From: Caballeronia temeraria
GTDB lineage: Bacteria > Pseudomonadota > Gammaproteobacteria > Burkholderiales > Burkholderiaceae
DNA length: 64,000 nt
NCBI RefSeq assembly: GCF_001544795.2
Contig: NZ_FCOI02000010.1
Coordinates: 62,001-126,000 of the forward strand
Reading direction: 5' to 3'
Program-made: the position numbers and the translations under genes
Notes under the pieces: model-generated
Seen by the model: the letters and a program-made list of their open reading frames with translations, nothing else
Databases searched by the model: none
Told to the model about the DNA's origin: nothing
Part shown: one piece after another, positions 18,336 through 26,977 of the stretch
Numbering within the stretch: the stretch's first letter is position 1
Layout: each line of letters begins with the position of its first letter

Positions 18336-19157
18336 ATGTGTCTGATCGTCTTCGACTGGCAGCCCACGGCTTCGCGGGACAACGGCCGCGCGTTGCTGAC
18401 GCTTTCGGCCAATCGCGATGAATTCTTTCGCCGCGACGCCGATCCGATGCACTGGTGGCACGACGCGCCAGGCGTGCTCGCCGGCCGCGATCTGACGGGC
18501 GGCGGCACCTGGCTCGGCGTGTCGCGCGACGGGCGGTTTGCGGCATTGACCAACTATCGCGCGCCGAGCGACATGCAGCCGAATGCGCCGACGCGCGGCA
18601 CGCTCGTGAGCGCGTTTCTCGCCGGCGAGCGTGTGGCGCCGCTCGACTATCTGCGCGGCGTGGCGCGGGAAGGTCATCGGTATAACGGGTTCAATCTGCT
18701 GTGCGGCGACTTCACGCGGCGCGAGCTCGGCTGGTACGGCAATCGCGCCAATGCGCCGCCCGCCTTGCTCGATGCGGGCGTGCACGGCTTGTCGAACAGC
18801 TTGCTGAATACGCCGTGGCCCAAGCTGGTTGCGCAGCGGGAAGCGCTGTGCGATCTGATTCACGCCGATGAACGCCCGTCGCTCGATGTGCTCATCGATA
18901 CCTTGCGCGATCCGCGCATTGCGAACGACGAACATTTGCCCTCGACGGGCATTTCGATCGAGCGCGAGCGCGTGCTGTCGGCTGCGTTCATCGAAACGGC
19001 GGAGTACGGCACGCGCAGCACGACGGCCTTGCGCGTGAGTCCGGCGGCGCGCGGGCTGGCGCTGGAGATCAAGGAACGCAGCGACGATGACGGCTCGCAT
19101 CGCATCGTCAGGCCGGGGGCGTTCGAGCGGGCGTTTGGGTTCGGGATCGAAGGCTGA
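18336..19157 (+). CDS. TANGO2/NRDE-family protein
   Basis: 273-aa member of the NRDE (TANGO2) family, named for the conserved Asn-Arg-Asp-Glu motif, here ANRDEFFRRDADPMHWW near residue 28. The protein starts MCLIVFDWQP with the conserved Cys2, as in Ntn-hydrolase-like folds where such a Cys can become an N-terminal nucleophile. Further landmarks: LAGRDLTGGGTWLGVSRDGR, ALTNYRAP, GFNLLCGDF and HGLSNSLLNTPWPK. Family members are linked to heme trafficking or lipid metabolism in eukaryotes; bacterial role is not settled. It lies 12 bases after ygfZ, so co-transcription is likely. Confidence 0.9.
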   Translation: MCLIVFDWQPTASRDNGRALLTLSANRDEFFRRDADPMHWWHDAPGVLAGRDLTGGGTWLGVSRDGRFAALTNYRAPSDMQPNAPTRGTLVSAFLAGERVAPLDYLRGVAREGHRYNGFNLLCGDFTRRELGWYGNRANAPPALLDAGVHGLSNSLLNTPWPKLVAQREALCDLIHADERPSLDVLIDTLRDPRIANDEHLPSTGISIERERVLSAAFIETAEYGTRSTTALRVSPAARGLALEIKERSDDDGSHRIVRPGAFERAFGFGIEG

Positions 19158-19163
19158 AGCGAA

Positions 19164-20117
19164 TTACCCGAACGCCTCCCGCAACGCCCTCACCGCATCC
19201 GCATGCGCCTGTGCCACTTCCGGCACGAGCCCGCCCATCTTGAAGAATTCGTGGATCATGCCTTCATAGCGCACGAGCGTGACAGGCACGCCCGCCTCTT
19301 CGAGCTTCGCGGCAAACGCGATGTCCTCGTCGTACAACGGATCGTGATCCGCCGCCGCGATCCACGCCGGCGCGACGCCTCTGAAGTCCGGCACGCCGCC
19401 CGCCGCATCGAGCGGTGCGAAGCGCCAGTCGTCGCGATCCCGGTCGTCGCGCAAATACTGCGCGAAAAGCCATTGAATCGTCTCGGCGGACAGCAGATAG
19501 CCTTCCGCGAGACGCGCATGCGATTCGGTCTTCTGCCACGCGCTCGTACCCGGATAGATCAGCAGTTGCAGCTTCAGGTCGATGCCCGCATCGCGCGCGA
19601 GCACCGCGCACACGATCGCCAGCGTGCCGCCCGCGCTGTCGCCGCCCACGGCGAGCCGCGCCGCATCGATGCCGAGCGTGCCCGCCTCGCGCGCGAGCCA
19701 TTGCAGCGCATCGAAGGCATCGTTCACCGCGACGGGAAACTTGTGCTCCGGCGCGAGCCGGTAATCCACCGAGACGACCGCGCATCCCGCGTCGTGCGCG
19801 AACTTGCGGCACAGCGCGTCGTGCGTGTCGACGCTGCCGACCGTGAAGCCGCCGCCATGCAGATACATGAGCGCGGGCGAAGGCTCGGCCCAGCTCGGCT
19901 CGACCGGATGGTAGATGCGCACGCCGATCGTTTCGCCATCGCGCGTGGGAATGCGCAGATCTTCGACGCTGTGCATCGGCAACGGGGCGATATCGAGGAT
20001 CTGCGCGCTCATCGCGTAGGCGGCGCGCGCCTGTTGCGCCGTGATCTTGTGATACGGCGGTCGATTGGCGCGCGCGACCATCTCCAGAATTTGCGCGATC
20101 TTGGGATTGAGCGGCAT
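19164..20117 (-). CDS. Alpha/beta hydrolase, hormone-sensitive-lipase type
   Basis: 317-aa esterase/lipase of the HSL (family IV) group. Oxyanion-hole motif YLHGGGFTVGS near residue 86, nucleophile elbow GGDSAGGTLAIV, acid in DHDPLYDEDIAFA and catalytic His in YEGMIHEFFKMGG are all intact. No export signal, so it is cytoplasmic. It is the last gene of the minus-strand lipid block, 50 bases after the SDR gene, and may hydrolyse short or medium acyl esters feeding that pathway; the actual substrate cannot be read. Confidence 0.92.
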   Translation of the reverse strand: MPLNPKIAQILEMVARANRPPYHKITAQQARAAYAMSAQILDIAPLPMHSVEDLRIPTRDGETIGVRIYHPVEPSWAEPSPALMYLHGGGFTVGSVDTHDALCRKFAHDAGCAVVSVDYRLAPEHKFPVAVNDAFDALQWLAREAGTLGIDAARLAVGGDSAGGTLAIVCAVLARDAGIDLKLQLLIYPGTSAWQKTESHARLAEGYLLSAETIQWLFAQYLRDDRDRDDWRFAPLDAAGGVPDFRGVAPAWIAAADHDPLYDEDIAFAAKLEEAGVPVTLVRYEGMIHEFFKMGGLVPEVAQAHADAVRALREAFG

Positions 20118-20167
20118 CGGCGGAAAAAGCGTCAAAGGGACACGATGATGCCACGAAGCACGCGCCG

Positions 20168-21028
20168 CTAACGCGGATGCTTCAGCGACATCGGATCGGT
20201 CGGGTTGCGCAGTTGCGCGATATCGTCGAGCCGCAGTTGCACCGAAGGCATGATGTTCGGATGCGTGACGACGTAGAAGCGCCCTTCGCGCACCGCATCG
20301 AAGGTCAGCTCGGCGATGTCGCGCGCCGACAGCTTGCCGCCCTCCACCGCCCGCGTGAGGCGCCGCGCCGCGAGCTTTTGCGAGGCCGTGTACGGCGCGT
20401 CGTTGGCGAGCGTCCCGGGCCGCGAGCGCTCGGCATCCGCGATGCCCGTCGGCACGAACGCGGGACACAAGAGCGACACGCCGATCCTCGACGCACCCGC
20501 GAGCCGCAAGTCGTGATGCAGCGTCTCGGTCAACGCGACGACCGCGTGCTTCGATGCGTTGTAGACGCCCATCGCGGGCGCGGCGAGCAGGCCCGCCACC
20601 GACGCCGTATTGACGATATGCGCCGGCTCGTTCTGCGCGAGCATGACCGGCACGAACGCGCGCAGGCCGTTCGCGACGCCCATCACGTTCACGCCGAAAA
20701 CCCATTGCCAGTCGTTCGCGCTGTTTTCCCACACGAAGCCGCCCGCGCCGACGCCCGCGTTGTTGAAGAGCATGTGCACGCCGCCGTATTCATCGAGCGA
20801 TGCTTGCGCGAGCGCCTGCACCTGAACGGCATCCGATACGTCCGTCGTGACGCCGATCGCGTCGCCGCCCGCCGCGCGCACGGCTTCGACGGTCGCGGCG
20901 AGTCCGGCGGTATCGAGATCGGCGAGCACGAGCTTCATGCCGAGCGCCGCGCCCTTTCTGGCGAACTCGCGCCCGAATCCGCTGCCCGCGCCGGTGATGA
21001 CGGCGACCTTGCCTTCGAAGCGATCCAT
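20168..21028 (-). CDS. Short-chain dehydrogenase/reductase (SDR)
   Basis: 286-aa classical SDR. The cofactor motif VAVITGAGSGFGREFARKGA occupies residues 8-27, and LADLDT after strand 2 suggests preference for NAD(H). NNAGVGAGG, NTASVAGLLA and the catalytic pair in YNASKHAVVAL are intact. A C-terminal extension (RFYVVTHPNIMPSVQLRL) resembles SDRs found with acyl-CoA metabolism genes. Its ATG overlaps the stop of the upstream MDR gene (ATGA), implying coupled translation. Substrate unknown. Confidence 0.92.
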   Translation of the reverse strand: MDRFEGKVAVITGAGSGFGREFARKGAALGMKLVLADLDTAGLAATVEAVRAAGGDAIGVTTDVSDAVQVQALAQASLDEYGGVHMLFNNAGVGAGGFVWENSANDWQWVFGVNVMGVANGLRAFVPVMLAQNEPAHIVNTASVAGLLAAPAMGVYNASKHAVVALTETLHHDLRLAGASRIGVSLLCPAFVPTGIADAERSRPGTLANDAPYTASQKLAARRLTRAVEGGKLSARDIAELTFDAVREGRFYVVTHPNIMPSVQLRLDDIAQLRNPTDPMSLKHPR

Positions 21029-22032
21029 CAGACGAGCTTCACCAGTTGCTTGCCGAAGTTCTTGCCGCGCAAGAGGCCGAGAAACGCTTCGGGCGCATTT
21101 TCGAGCCCCTCCGCGATGCTTTCGCGAAAATGCAGCTTCTTCGTCGCGATGCGCTCGCCAAGTTCCTTCAGCGCCTGCGGCCAGACATCAAGATGCTCGT
21201 AGACGATGAAACCCTGCAGCTTGAGCCGCTGCGTCAGGATGAGCCGGGGCGCGTCCATCGGCAAGGGCTTGCCGTCGTAGCCGGAGATCATGCCGCACAC
21301 CGCGATGCGCCCGAACGCGTTCATGCGCGCGAGCACGGCATTGAGCACTTCGCCGCCGACGTTCTCGAAGTAGCCGTCGATGCCATCGGGTGTCGCGGCC
21401 TTCAGGTCTTCGTAGAGCTTGCCCGCCTTGTAGTCGACGCACGCATCGAAGCCGAGCGTCTCCACGACATAGCGGCACTTGTCCGGCCCGCCCGCGATGC
21501 CCACCGCGCGGCATCCCGCCGCCTTCGCCAGTTGCCCGACGACGCTGCCCACCGCGCCGCTCGCCGCGGACACGACGACGGTCTCGCCCGCCTTCGGCTC
21601 GATGATGCGATTCAGTCCGTACCACGCCGTGACGCCCGGCATGCCGAGCGCGCCGAGATACGCGGAGAGCGGCACACGCGATGCATCGACCTTGGTGAGG
21701 CCGTTGCCATCGGACGTGCCGTATTCCTGCCAGCCGAGCACTCCGACGACGCTATCGCCCGCCTTGAACGCCGGATTGCGCGATTCGGTCACGACGCCCA
21801 CCGTGCCCCCGATCATGACTTCGTCGAGCGGCTGCGGCGCGGCGTACGACTTCGAGTCGTCCATGCGGCCGCGCATGTACGGATCGAGCGACAGATAGTG
21901 GTTGCGCACGCGCACTTCGCCGTCCTGAAGCGGTGCGAGCGGCGTTTCAACAAGCCTGAAATTCGACACCGACGCCTCGCCTTGCGGGCGCGACACGAGC
22001 AAAATCTGGCGATTGATCTGTGCGTCTGCCAT
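21028..22032 (-). CDS. MDR-superfamily NADP-dependent oxidoreductase
   Basis: 334-aa zinc-free medium-chain reductase of the leukotriene B4 dehydrogenase/curcumin-reductase (CurA) type, which reduces alpha,beta-unsaturated ketones with NADPH. Motifs: SLDPYMRGRM (residue ~50), VVGVLGWQEYG, LGALGMPGVTAWYGL, VSAASGAVGSVVGQLAKAAG and GIAGGPDKCRYVVETLGFDA for NADP binding, and GGEVLNAVLARMN. A ribosome site GGAGAA precedes the ATG. It overlaps the SDR gene by one base and follows the thioesterase by 26 bases. Confidence 0.93.
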   Translation of the reverse strand: MADAQINRQILLVSRPQGEASVSNFRLVETPLAPLQDGEVRVRNHYLSLDPYMRGRMDDSKSYAAPQPLDEVMIGGTVGVVTESRNPAFKAGDSVVGVLGWQEYGTSDGNGLTKVDASRVPLSAYLGALGMPGVTAWYGLNRIIEPKAGETVVVSAASGAVGSVVGQLAKAAGCRAVGIAGGPDKCRYVVETLGFDACVDYKAGKLYEDLKAATPDGIDGYFENVGGEVLNAVLARMNAFGRIAVCGMISGYDGKPLPMDAPRLILTQRLKLQGFIVYEHLDVWPQALKELGERIATKKLHFRESIAEGLENAPEAFLGLLRGKNFGKQLVKLV

Positions 22033-22058
22033 TGGAGTTTCTCCTTCTCGAACTGGAT

Positions 22059-22538
22059 TCAGGCGTCGCTGGGTCCTGGCGTCGCCTTCGGATCGGACCG
22101 CATTTTCTGCCTGACGATGTCGCGCCCGACCGCGAGCCGCTTCATGTACTTGAACGTACCGAGCGCCTTCGCGACGAAGTGGCCTTCGCTGTCGCGAACC
22201 TCGCCTTCGCAGTAAGCCATCGTCGTCGAGCGATGCAACACACGGCCGTAACCGCGCAGCTCGCCGCGCCCGGGCTGCATGAAATTGACCTTCATCTCGA
22301 CGGTGACGACACCGATGCCATCGCCCGCGACGCTGCGCGCGGCGAGCGCGAGCGATGCGTCGAGCAGGGTCATCGTGACGCCGCCGTGCGCGATGGCCCA
22401 CGTGTTCATGTGCTCGTCGCGAAGCGGCAGGCGCACTTCGCTTTCGCCGTCCTGCGCCTTGACGAGCTCGACGCCGAGCGCATCGATGAACGGGCTTTCG
22501 ATGGAAACGTTGCCGCCGGCGTGATCGGAAGAGGACAT
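22059..22538 (-). CDS. PaaI-type hotdog thioesterase
   Basis: 159-aa hotdog-fold protein of the PaaI/YbgC-like 4HBT group that hydrolyses acyl-CoA or aryl-CoA thioesters. The core shows WAIAHGGVTMTLLDASLALA (the H-G-G-x3-T/L-x-D motif with active-site residues) and VTVEMKVNFMQPGRGELRGY. The chosen ATG (MSSSDHAGGN) begins just before the first strand; longer frames lack coding signal. Neighbours are a Dabb protein 5 bases upstream and an MDR reductase downstream, all in one direction, so likely one transcript. Confidence 0.9.
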   Translation of the reverse strand: MSSSDHAGGNVSIESPFIDALGVELVKAQDGESEVRLPLRDEHMNTWAIAHGGVTMTLLDASLALAARSVAGDGIGVVTVEMKVNFMQPGRGELRGYGRVLHRSTTMAYCEGEVRDSEGHFVAKALGTFKYMKRLAVGRDIVRQKMRSDPKATPGPSDA

Positions 22539-22543
22539 CGCGT

Positions 22544-22846
22544 TCACACTTCGTAGTCGACGCACTGGCGCGCTTCGCGGATCGCCGCGACGAAGTCCTT
22601 CAGCGCCTGGTGCTTCGGATGCACCTGATACGCTTCGAGCGCGGCCTTGTCGTCGAAGTCGGAGACGAGCACGACGTCGTACGTGCAGTCGAAGCCCGGC
22701 TGCGCCGTGCCGACTTCGAAATGTCCCTGTCCTTTCACGATGCTCCGGCAGGTTTCGAGCTTCGCCTTCAGCTTCTGCGCATTTTCGGCGCGGCTTGCGC
22801 CCTCGGCGTTTTCCTTCAGCTTCCACATGACGATGTGACGTAGCAC
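22544..22846 (-). CDS. Dabb-family stress-responsive alpha/beta-barrel protein
   Basis: 100-aa protein of the Dabb (dimeric alpha+beta barrel) family. Hallmarks: LRHIVMWKLKENAEG at the start, central CRSIVKGQGHFEVG, then DVVLVSDFDDKAALEAYQVH and final FVAAIREARQCVDYEV. The start is a GTG with AAGGAG five bases upstream; the next ATG would cut the first strand. Family members include small aldolase- or cyclase-like enzymes and stress proteins of unknown reaction. It lies between the thiolase (61 bases upstream) and thioesterase genes. Confidence 0.88.
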   Translation of the reverse strand: MLRHIVMWKLKENAEGASRAENAQKLKAKLETCRSIVKGQGHFEVGTAQPGFDCTYDVVLVSDFDDKAALEAYQVHPKHQALKDFVAAIREARQCVDYEV

Positions 22847-22907
22847 GGCGACTCCTTCATTGCGAATGAATCTCGAAGCGTAGCAAAAATCGCTGCGCCG
22901 CAAATGC

Positions 22908-24086
22908 TCACACGATTTCGAAGAGCCCTGCCGCGCCCTGTCCGCCGCCGATGCACATCGTGACCACGACGAACTTCGCGCCGCGCCGCTTGCCTTCGAT
23001 GAGCGCGTGCCCCGTCAGCCGCGCGCCCGACACGCCGTATGGATGCCCGACCGCGATCGCGCCGCCGTTCACGTTCAGGCGCTCGTCGGGGATGCCGAGC
23101 GTGTCGCGGCAATAGAGCACCTGCACGGCGAACGCTTCGTTCAGTTCCCACAAACCGATATCGTCGACGGACAGCCCCGCGCGCCGCAAAAGCTTCGGCA
23201 CCGCGAACACCGGACCGATGCCCATTTCGTCCGGCTCGCAGCCTGCGACGGCGAAGCCGCGGAAGATGCCGAGCGGCGTCAGCCCTTCCTTCTCAGCGAG
23301 CGTCGCGTTCATCACGACGCATGCCGACGCGCCATCTGAAAACTGGCTCGCGTTGCCCGCCGTGATGACGCCGCCCGGCAGCGCGGTGCGGATAGCCGAC
23401 ACGCCTTCGAGCGTCGTGCCGGCGCGGATGCCTTCGTCGGCGGCGAGCGTCACTTCCTTCGTGAACATGCGGCCCGTCGCTTGGTCGGCGATGCCGGCGA
23501 GCACGGTGATCGGCACGATTTCGTCGGCGAATCTGCCCGCCGCCTGCGCCGCCGCCGCGCGCTGCTGCGAACGCACGCCGTATTCGTCCTGACGCGCCTT
23601 CGAAATCTCGTAGCGCTTCGCGACGTTCTCGGCGGTCTGCAACATCGACCAGTAGATTTCGGGTTTGTGTTGCTTGAGCCAGCCTTCGGCGAGCATGTGG
23701 CGGTTCATCTCGTTCTGCACGCACGAGATCGATTCGACGCCGCCCGCGACGAACACATCGCCCTCGCCCGCGATCACGCGTTGCGCGGCGAGCGCGATCG
23801 TCTGCAAGCCCGACGAGCAGAAGCGGTTCACCGTCATGCCCGGCACGGAAACCGGCAAGCCGGCGCGCAACGCGATCTGCCGCGCGATATTTGCGCCCGT
23901 CGCGCCTTCCGGATTCGCGCAGCCCATAATGACGTCCTCGACGCGCGCCGGATCGATGCCCGCGCGCTCGACGGCGGCCTTCGTCACGTGGCCGCCGAGC
24001 GTCGCGCCGTGCGTCATGTTGAGCGCGCCGCGCCAGGATTTGGCGAGCGCGGTGCGCGCCGTCGATACGATGACTGCATCGGTCAT
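22908..24086 (-). CDS. Acetyl-CoA acyltransferase (3-ketoacyl-CoA thiolase)
   Basis: 392-aa thiolase catalysing the last step of beta-oxidation, cleaving 3-ketoacyl-CoA with CoA to acetyl-CoA. Catalytic residues are intact: Cys in [19 protein letters not shown] near residue 90, His in [17 protein letters not shown], and the second Cys in [15 protein letters not shown]. Its ATG overlaps the stop of the nicotinamidase gene (ATGA), so translation is coupled. Together with the FadB-type gene upstream it gives hydratase, dehydrogenase and thiolase activities in one operon. Confidence 0.95.
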   Translation of the reverse strand: MTDAVIVSTARTALAKSWRGALNMTHGATLGGHVTKAAVERAGIDPARVEDVIMGCANPEGATGANIARQIALRAGLPVSVPGMTVNRFCSSGLQTIALAAQRVIAGEGDVFVAGGVESISCVQNEMNRHMLAEGWLKQHKPEIYWSMLQTAENVAKRYEISKARQDEYGVRSQQRAAAAQAAGRFADEIVPITVLAGIADQATGRMFTKEVTLAADEGIRAGTTLEGVSAIRTALPGGVITAGNASQFSDGASACVVMNATLAEKEGLTPLGIFRGFAVAGCEPDEMGIGPVFAVPKLLRRAGLSVDDIGLWELNEAFAVQVLYCRDTLGIPDERLNVNGGAIAVGHPYGVSGARLTGHALIEGKRRGAKFVVVTMCIGGGQGAAGLFEIV

Positions 24087-24724
24087 TTTGTCTCCTTGAT
24101 GTCGTCCGCGCGAACGCGCGCGATGCCCGCCGCGTTCATCTCCCGCCATGCCTTGTCCAGCGATCCGTCGAGGTCGATCGCGCGGCACGCGTCTTCGATC
24201 ACGGTCACGTCGAAGCCCGCCGCGCGCGCATCGAGCGCGGACCACGCGACGCAGTAATCCGTCGCGAGTCCGGCAATCCAGACGTGTTTCGCGCCGACGT
24301 TGCGCAGATAGCCTTCGAGACCGGTCGGCGTCGCGCGATCCGCCTCGAGAAACGCCGAATAACTGTCGACGTGCTCGTGATGCCCCTTGCGGATCACGAG
24401 CCGCGCGTGCGGCACATGCAGATCGCGATGCAGCGCCGCGCCGTGCGTGTCCTGCACGCAGTGCACCGGCCACAGCACCTGCTCGCCATACGGCAGCGTC
24501 ATCGTCTCGAACGGCTGACGGCCCGCGTGATTCGCTGCGAACGAGACATGCGCGCGCGGATGCCAGTCCTGCGTCAGCACGACATGCGAAAACGCGCGCG
24601 CGAGCCGGTTGATCACCGGCACGACTTCATCGCCGCGCGCGACGGCGAGTGCGCCGCCCGGCATGAAGTCGTACTGCACGTCCACGGCGAGCAAGACATC
24701 TTCGACGGGTTTGATCTCAGCCAT
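24083..24724 (-). CDS. pncA: Nicotinamidase/pyrazinamidase
   Basis: 213-aa cysteine hydrolase that deamidates nicotinamide to nicotinate for NAD recycling (and activates pyrazinamide). Catalytic triad and metal ligands are visible: Asp in [13 protein letters not shown], metal site [16 protein letters not shown], Lys in [16 protein letters not shown], and Cys in [16 protein letters not shown]. The ATG lies inside the last codons of the upstream FadB-type gene, an 8-base overlap; an in-frame ATG four codons earlier is less likely. The gene also overlaps the thiolase start, so it is physically locked into the beta-oxidation operon. Confidence 0.94.
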   Translation of the reverse strand: MAEIKPVEDVLLAVDVQYDFMPGGALAVARGDEVVPVINRLARAFSHVVLTQDWHPRAHVSFAANHAGRQPFETMTLPYGEQVLWPVHCVQDTHGAALHRDLHVPHARLVIRKGHHEHVDSYSAFLEADRATPTGLEGYLRNVGAKHVWIAGLATDYCVAWSALDARAAGFDVTVIEDACRAIDLDGSLDKAWREMNAAGIARVRADDIKETK

Positions 24725-26801
24725 TGAAGCGTCCATTCGATTGCGCGAGCACAGTCACGCGCGCGGCCGGCCGCCACGCTTCGCCGTTGGCCTGCTTCGC
24801 GTACTTGCGCATCGCGCGCTCGACGTTGTAGAGACCGATGGTGTCCGCATACAGCATCGGGCCGCCGCGCCAGAGCGGAAAGCCGTAGCCCGTCAGATAG
24901 ACCATGTCGATGTCCGATGCCTTCCCGGCGATGCCTTCCTCGAGAATCTTCGCGCCTTCGTTCACGAGCGAGAGCACGAGCCGCTCGACGATCTCGTCAT
25001 CGCCGATCTTGCGCCGCTCGATGCCGCGTTCCTTCGAATACGCGACGATCATGTCGTCGACCACGCTCGATGGCAGCGCGTCGCGCTTGCCCGGCTGATA
25101 GTCGTACCAGCCCGCGCCGGTTTTCTGGCCGAAACGGCCCGTCTCGCACAGCCGATCCGCGACGCGCGAATAGTGCAGTTCCGGCTGCTCCTGATAACGG
25201 CGCTTTCTGATCGCCCAGCCGATGTCGTTGCCGGCGAGATCGCTCATGCGAAACGGTCCCATCGCGAAGCCGAACTTTTCGATTGCGCGATCGATCTGCG
25301 CGGGCAGCGCGCCTTCTTCCAGCATGAAGAGCGCTTGCCGGATGTACTGCTCGATCATCCGGTTGCCGATGAAGCCGTCGCACACGCCCGACACCACCGC
25401 CGTCTTCCTGATCTTCTTCGCGAGTTGCATGACGGTCGCGAGCACATCCTTTTCGGTCTTCGCGCCGCGCACGACTTCGAGCAGCTTCATCACGTTCGCG
25501 GGGCTGAAGAAGTGCATGCCGATCACGTCGCCGGGACGTTTCGTGAACGAGGCGATCGTGTCGAGATTCAACGTCGATGTATTCGATGCGAGGATCGCGC
25601 CGGGCTTCGCGATTTCATCGAGCTGGCGGAACACCTGCTCCTTCACGCTCAGTTCTTCGAACACCGCTTCGACGATCAGATCGGCCTGCGCCAGATCGCC
25701 CCAGGAAAGCGTCGGCGCAATGAGCGCCATGCGCGCCTCGACTTTCTCCTGCGTGAGCTTGCCCTTCTTCACTTGCGCTTCGTAGTTGCGCCGGATCGTC
25801 GCGAGGCCGCGATCGAGCGCATCCTGCTTCGTTTCCAGCAGCACGACGGGCAGCCCCGCGTTGAGGAAGTTCATGGCGATGCCGCCGCCCATCGTGCCCG
25901 CGCCGATCACGCCGATGCGCTCAATCTTTCTGACCGGCGTGTTCGACGGCACATCGGCGATCTTGGCCGCCGCGCGCTCGCCGAAAAACGCATGCCGCAG
26001 CGCGCGGCTCTCGGGCGTCTGCACCAGCGCGAGAAAGCATTCCCGCTCGACGGCGAGGCCCCGCCCGAAACCTTCCTTCACGCCTTTTTCGACTGCGTCG
26101 ATGCACTTGTGCGGCGCCGGAAAATGCTTCGCGACTGCCGCGACGCCATTGCGCGCAAACTGGATGAAGCCTTCCGCGTTCGGATGTTCGATCTTGCGAT
26201 CGCGGGCTTTCGGATGCGGACAGCCGCGCTCGGCGACGTTGCTTGCGAAGGACAACGCGTGCTCCAGCAGATCGCCGTCGGCGAGTTCATCGAAAAGCGC
26301 CGTTTGCGCGAGCGTTTCCGACAGCACCGGCGTACCCGACACGATCATGTTCAACGCCGTTTCCAGCCCGACCACGCGCGGCAGGCGCTGCGTGCCGCCC
26401 GCGCCGGGCAAAAGCCCGAGCTTCACTTCCGGCAGCGCGATCTGCGCGCCGGGCGCGGCGATGCGGTAATGCGCGCCGAGCGCGAGTTCGAGACCGCCGC
26501 CCATCGCGACTGCGTGAATCGCCGCGACCACGGGCTTCGCGCTCGCTTCGAGCGTCGCGATTACGGTCATGAGCGTCGGTTCCTGCGTGGCTTTCGGCGT
26601 GTTGAATTCCGTGATGTCCGCGCCGCCCGAAAAGGCCTTGCCCGCGCCGATGATGACGATGGCGCGCACGTCGCCATCCTCGTTCGCGCGCTCGATGCCC
26701 TCGACGATGCCAAGACGGGTCGAATGCCCCAGCCCGTTGACCGGCGGATTGTCGAGCGTGATGACGGCGACGCCGCCGCGGATCGTGTAGTCCACTGCCA
26801 T
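24717..26801 (-). CDS. fadB: FadB-type enoyl-CoA hydratase/3-hydroxyacyl-CoA dehydrogenase
   Basis: 694-aa bifunctional beta-oxidation enzyme. Residues 1-190 form the crotonase domain (GAGKAFSGGADITEF oxyanion site, AAIHAVAMGGGLELALGAHY, VKLGLLPGAGGTQRLPRVVG); residues ~295-480 form the NAD-binding domain (RIGVIGAGTMGGGIAMNFL, ILASNTSTLNLDTIASF, IGMHFFSPANVMKLLEVVRG), followed by the duplicated C-terminal dehydrogenase domain (GFIGNRMIEQYIRQALFML, DMVYLTGYGFPLWRGGP). AGGAGA seven bases before the ATG sets the start. The symbol denotes family; it is closer in length to the stand-alone monomeric type than to E. coli FadB (729 aa). Confidence 0.93.
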   Translation of the reverse strand: MAVDYTIRGGVAVITLDNPPVNGLGHSTRLGIVEGIERANEDGDVRAIVIIGAGKAFSGGADITEFNTPKATQEPTLMTVIATLEASAKPVVAAIHAVAMGGGLELALGAHYRIAAPGAQIALPEVKLGLLPGAGGTQRLPRVVGLETALNMIVSGTPVLSETLAQTALFDELADGDLLEHALSFASNVAERGCPHPKARDRKIEHPNAEGFIQFARNGVAAVAKHFPAPHKCIDAVEKGVKEGFGRGLAVERECFLALVQTPESRALRHAFFGERAAAKIADVPSNTPVRKIERIGVIGAGTMGGGIAMNFLNAGLPVVLLETKQDALDRGLATIRRNYEAQVKKGKLTQEKVEARMALIAPTLSWGDLAQADLIVEAVFEELSVKEQVFRQLDEIAKPGAILASNTSTLNLDTIASFTKRPGDVIGMHFFSPANVMKLLEVVRGAKTEKDVLATVMQLAKKIRKTAVVSGVCDGFIGNRMIEQYIRQALFMLEEGALPAQIDRAIEKFGFAMGPFRMSDLAGNDIGWAIRKRRYQEQPELHYSRVADRLCETGRFGQKTGAGWYDYQPGKRDALPSSVVDDMIVAYSKERGIERRKIGDDEIVERLVLSLVNEGAKILEEGIAGKASDIDMVYLTGYGFPLWRGGPMLYADTIGLYNVERAMRKYAKQANGEAWRPAARVTVLAQSNGRFNG

Positions 26802-26920
26802 GAAGGAGTCTCCTGTCGACCGGATATACCGGATCGATTGTGGGCGATCGAGGCAGAATACACAAAAAAGCACGATCGTTCAAATGAAGAGATCGCGCAT
26901 GCCTGAATGATGGGAATAGA

Positions 26921-26954
26921 AAAACCCCGGCTGCGCGCGAGAGCGAACCGGGGC
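26921..26954 (-). terminator. Rho-independent terminator after the acyl-CoA ligase gene
   Basis: CCCCGG and CCGGGG arms flank a 17-base loop; on the minus strand the stem is followed by TTTTT. It separates the ligase gene from the FadB-type gene. Confidence 0.7.
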
Positions 26955-26977
26955 GTTGGTGAAGCGAAAAAGCGCGC

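Noticed and set aside
24609..26906. 765-codon open frame opposite the FadB-type and pncA genes
   Set aside because: Same antisense artefact; low-complexity Arg/His/Ala composition and no ribosome site.
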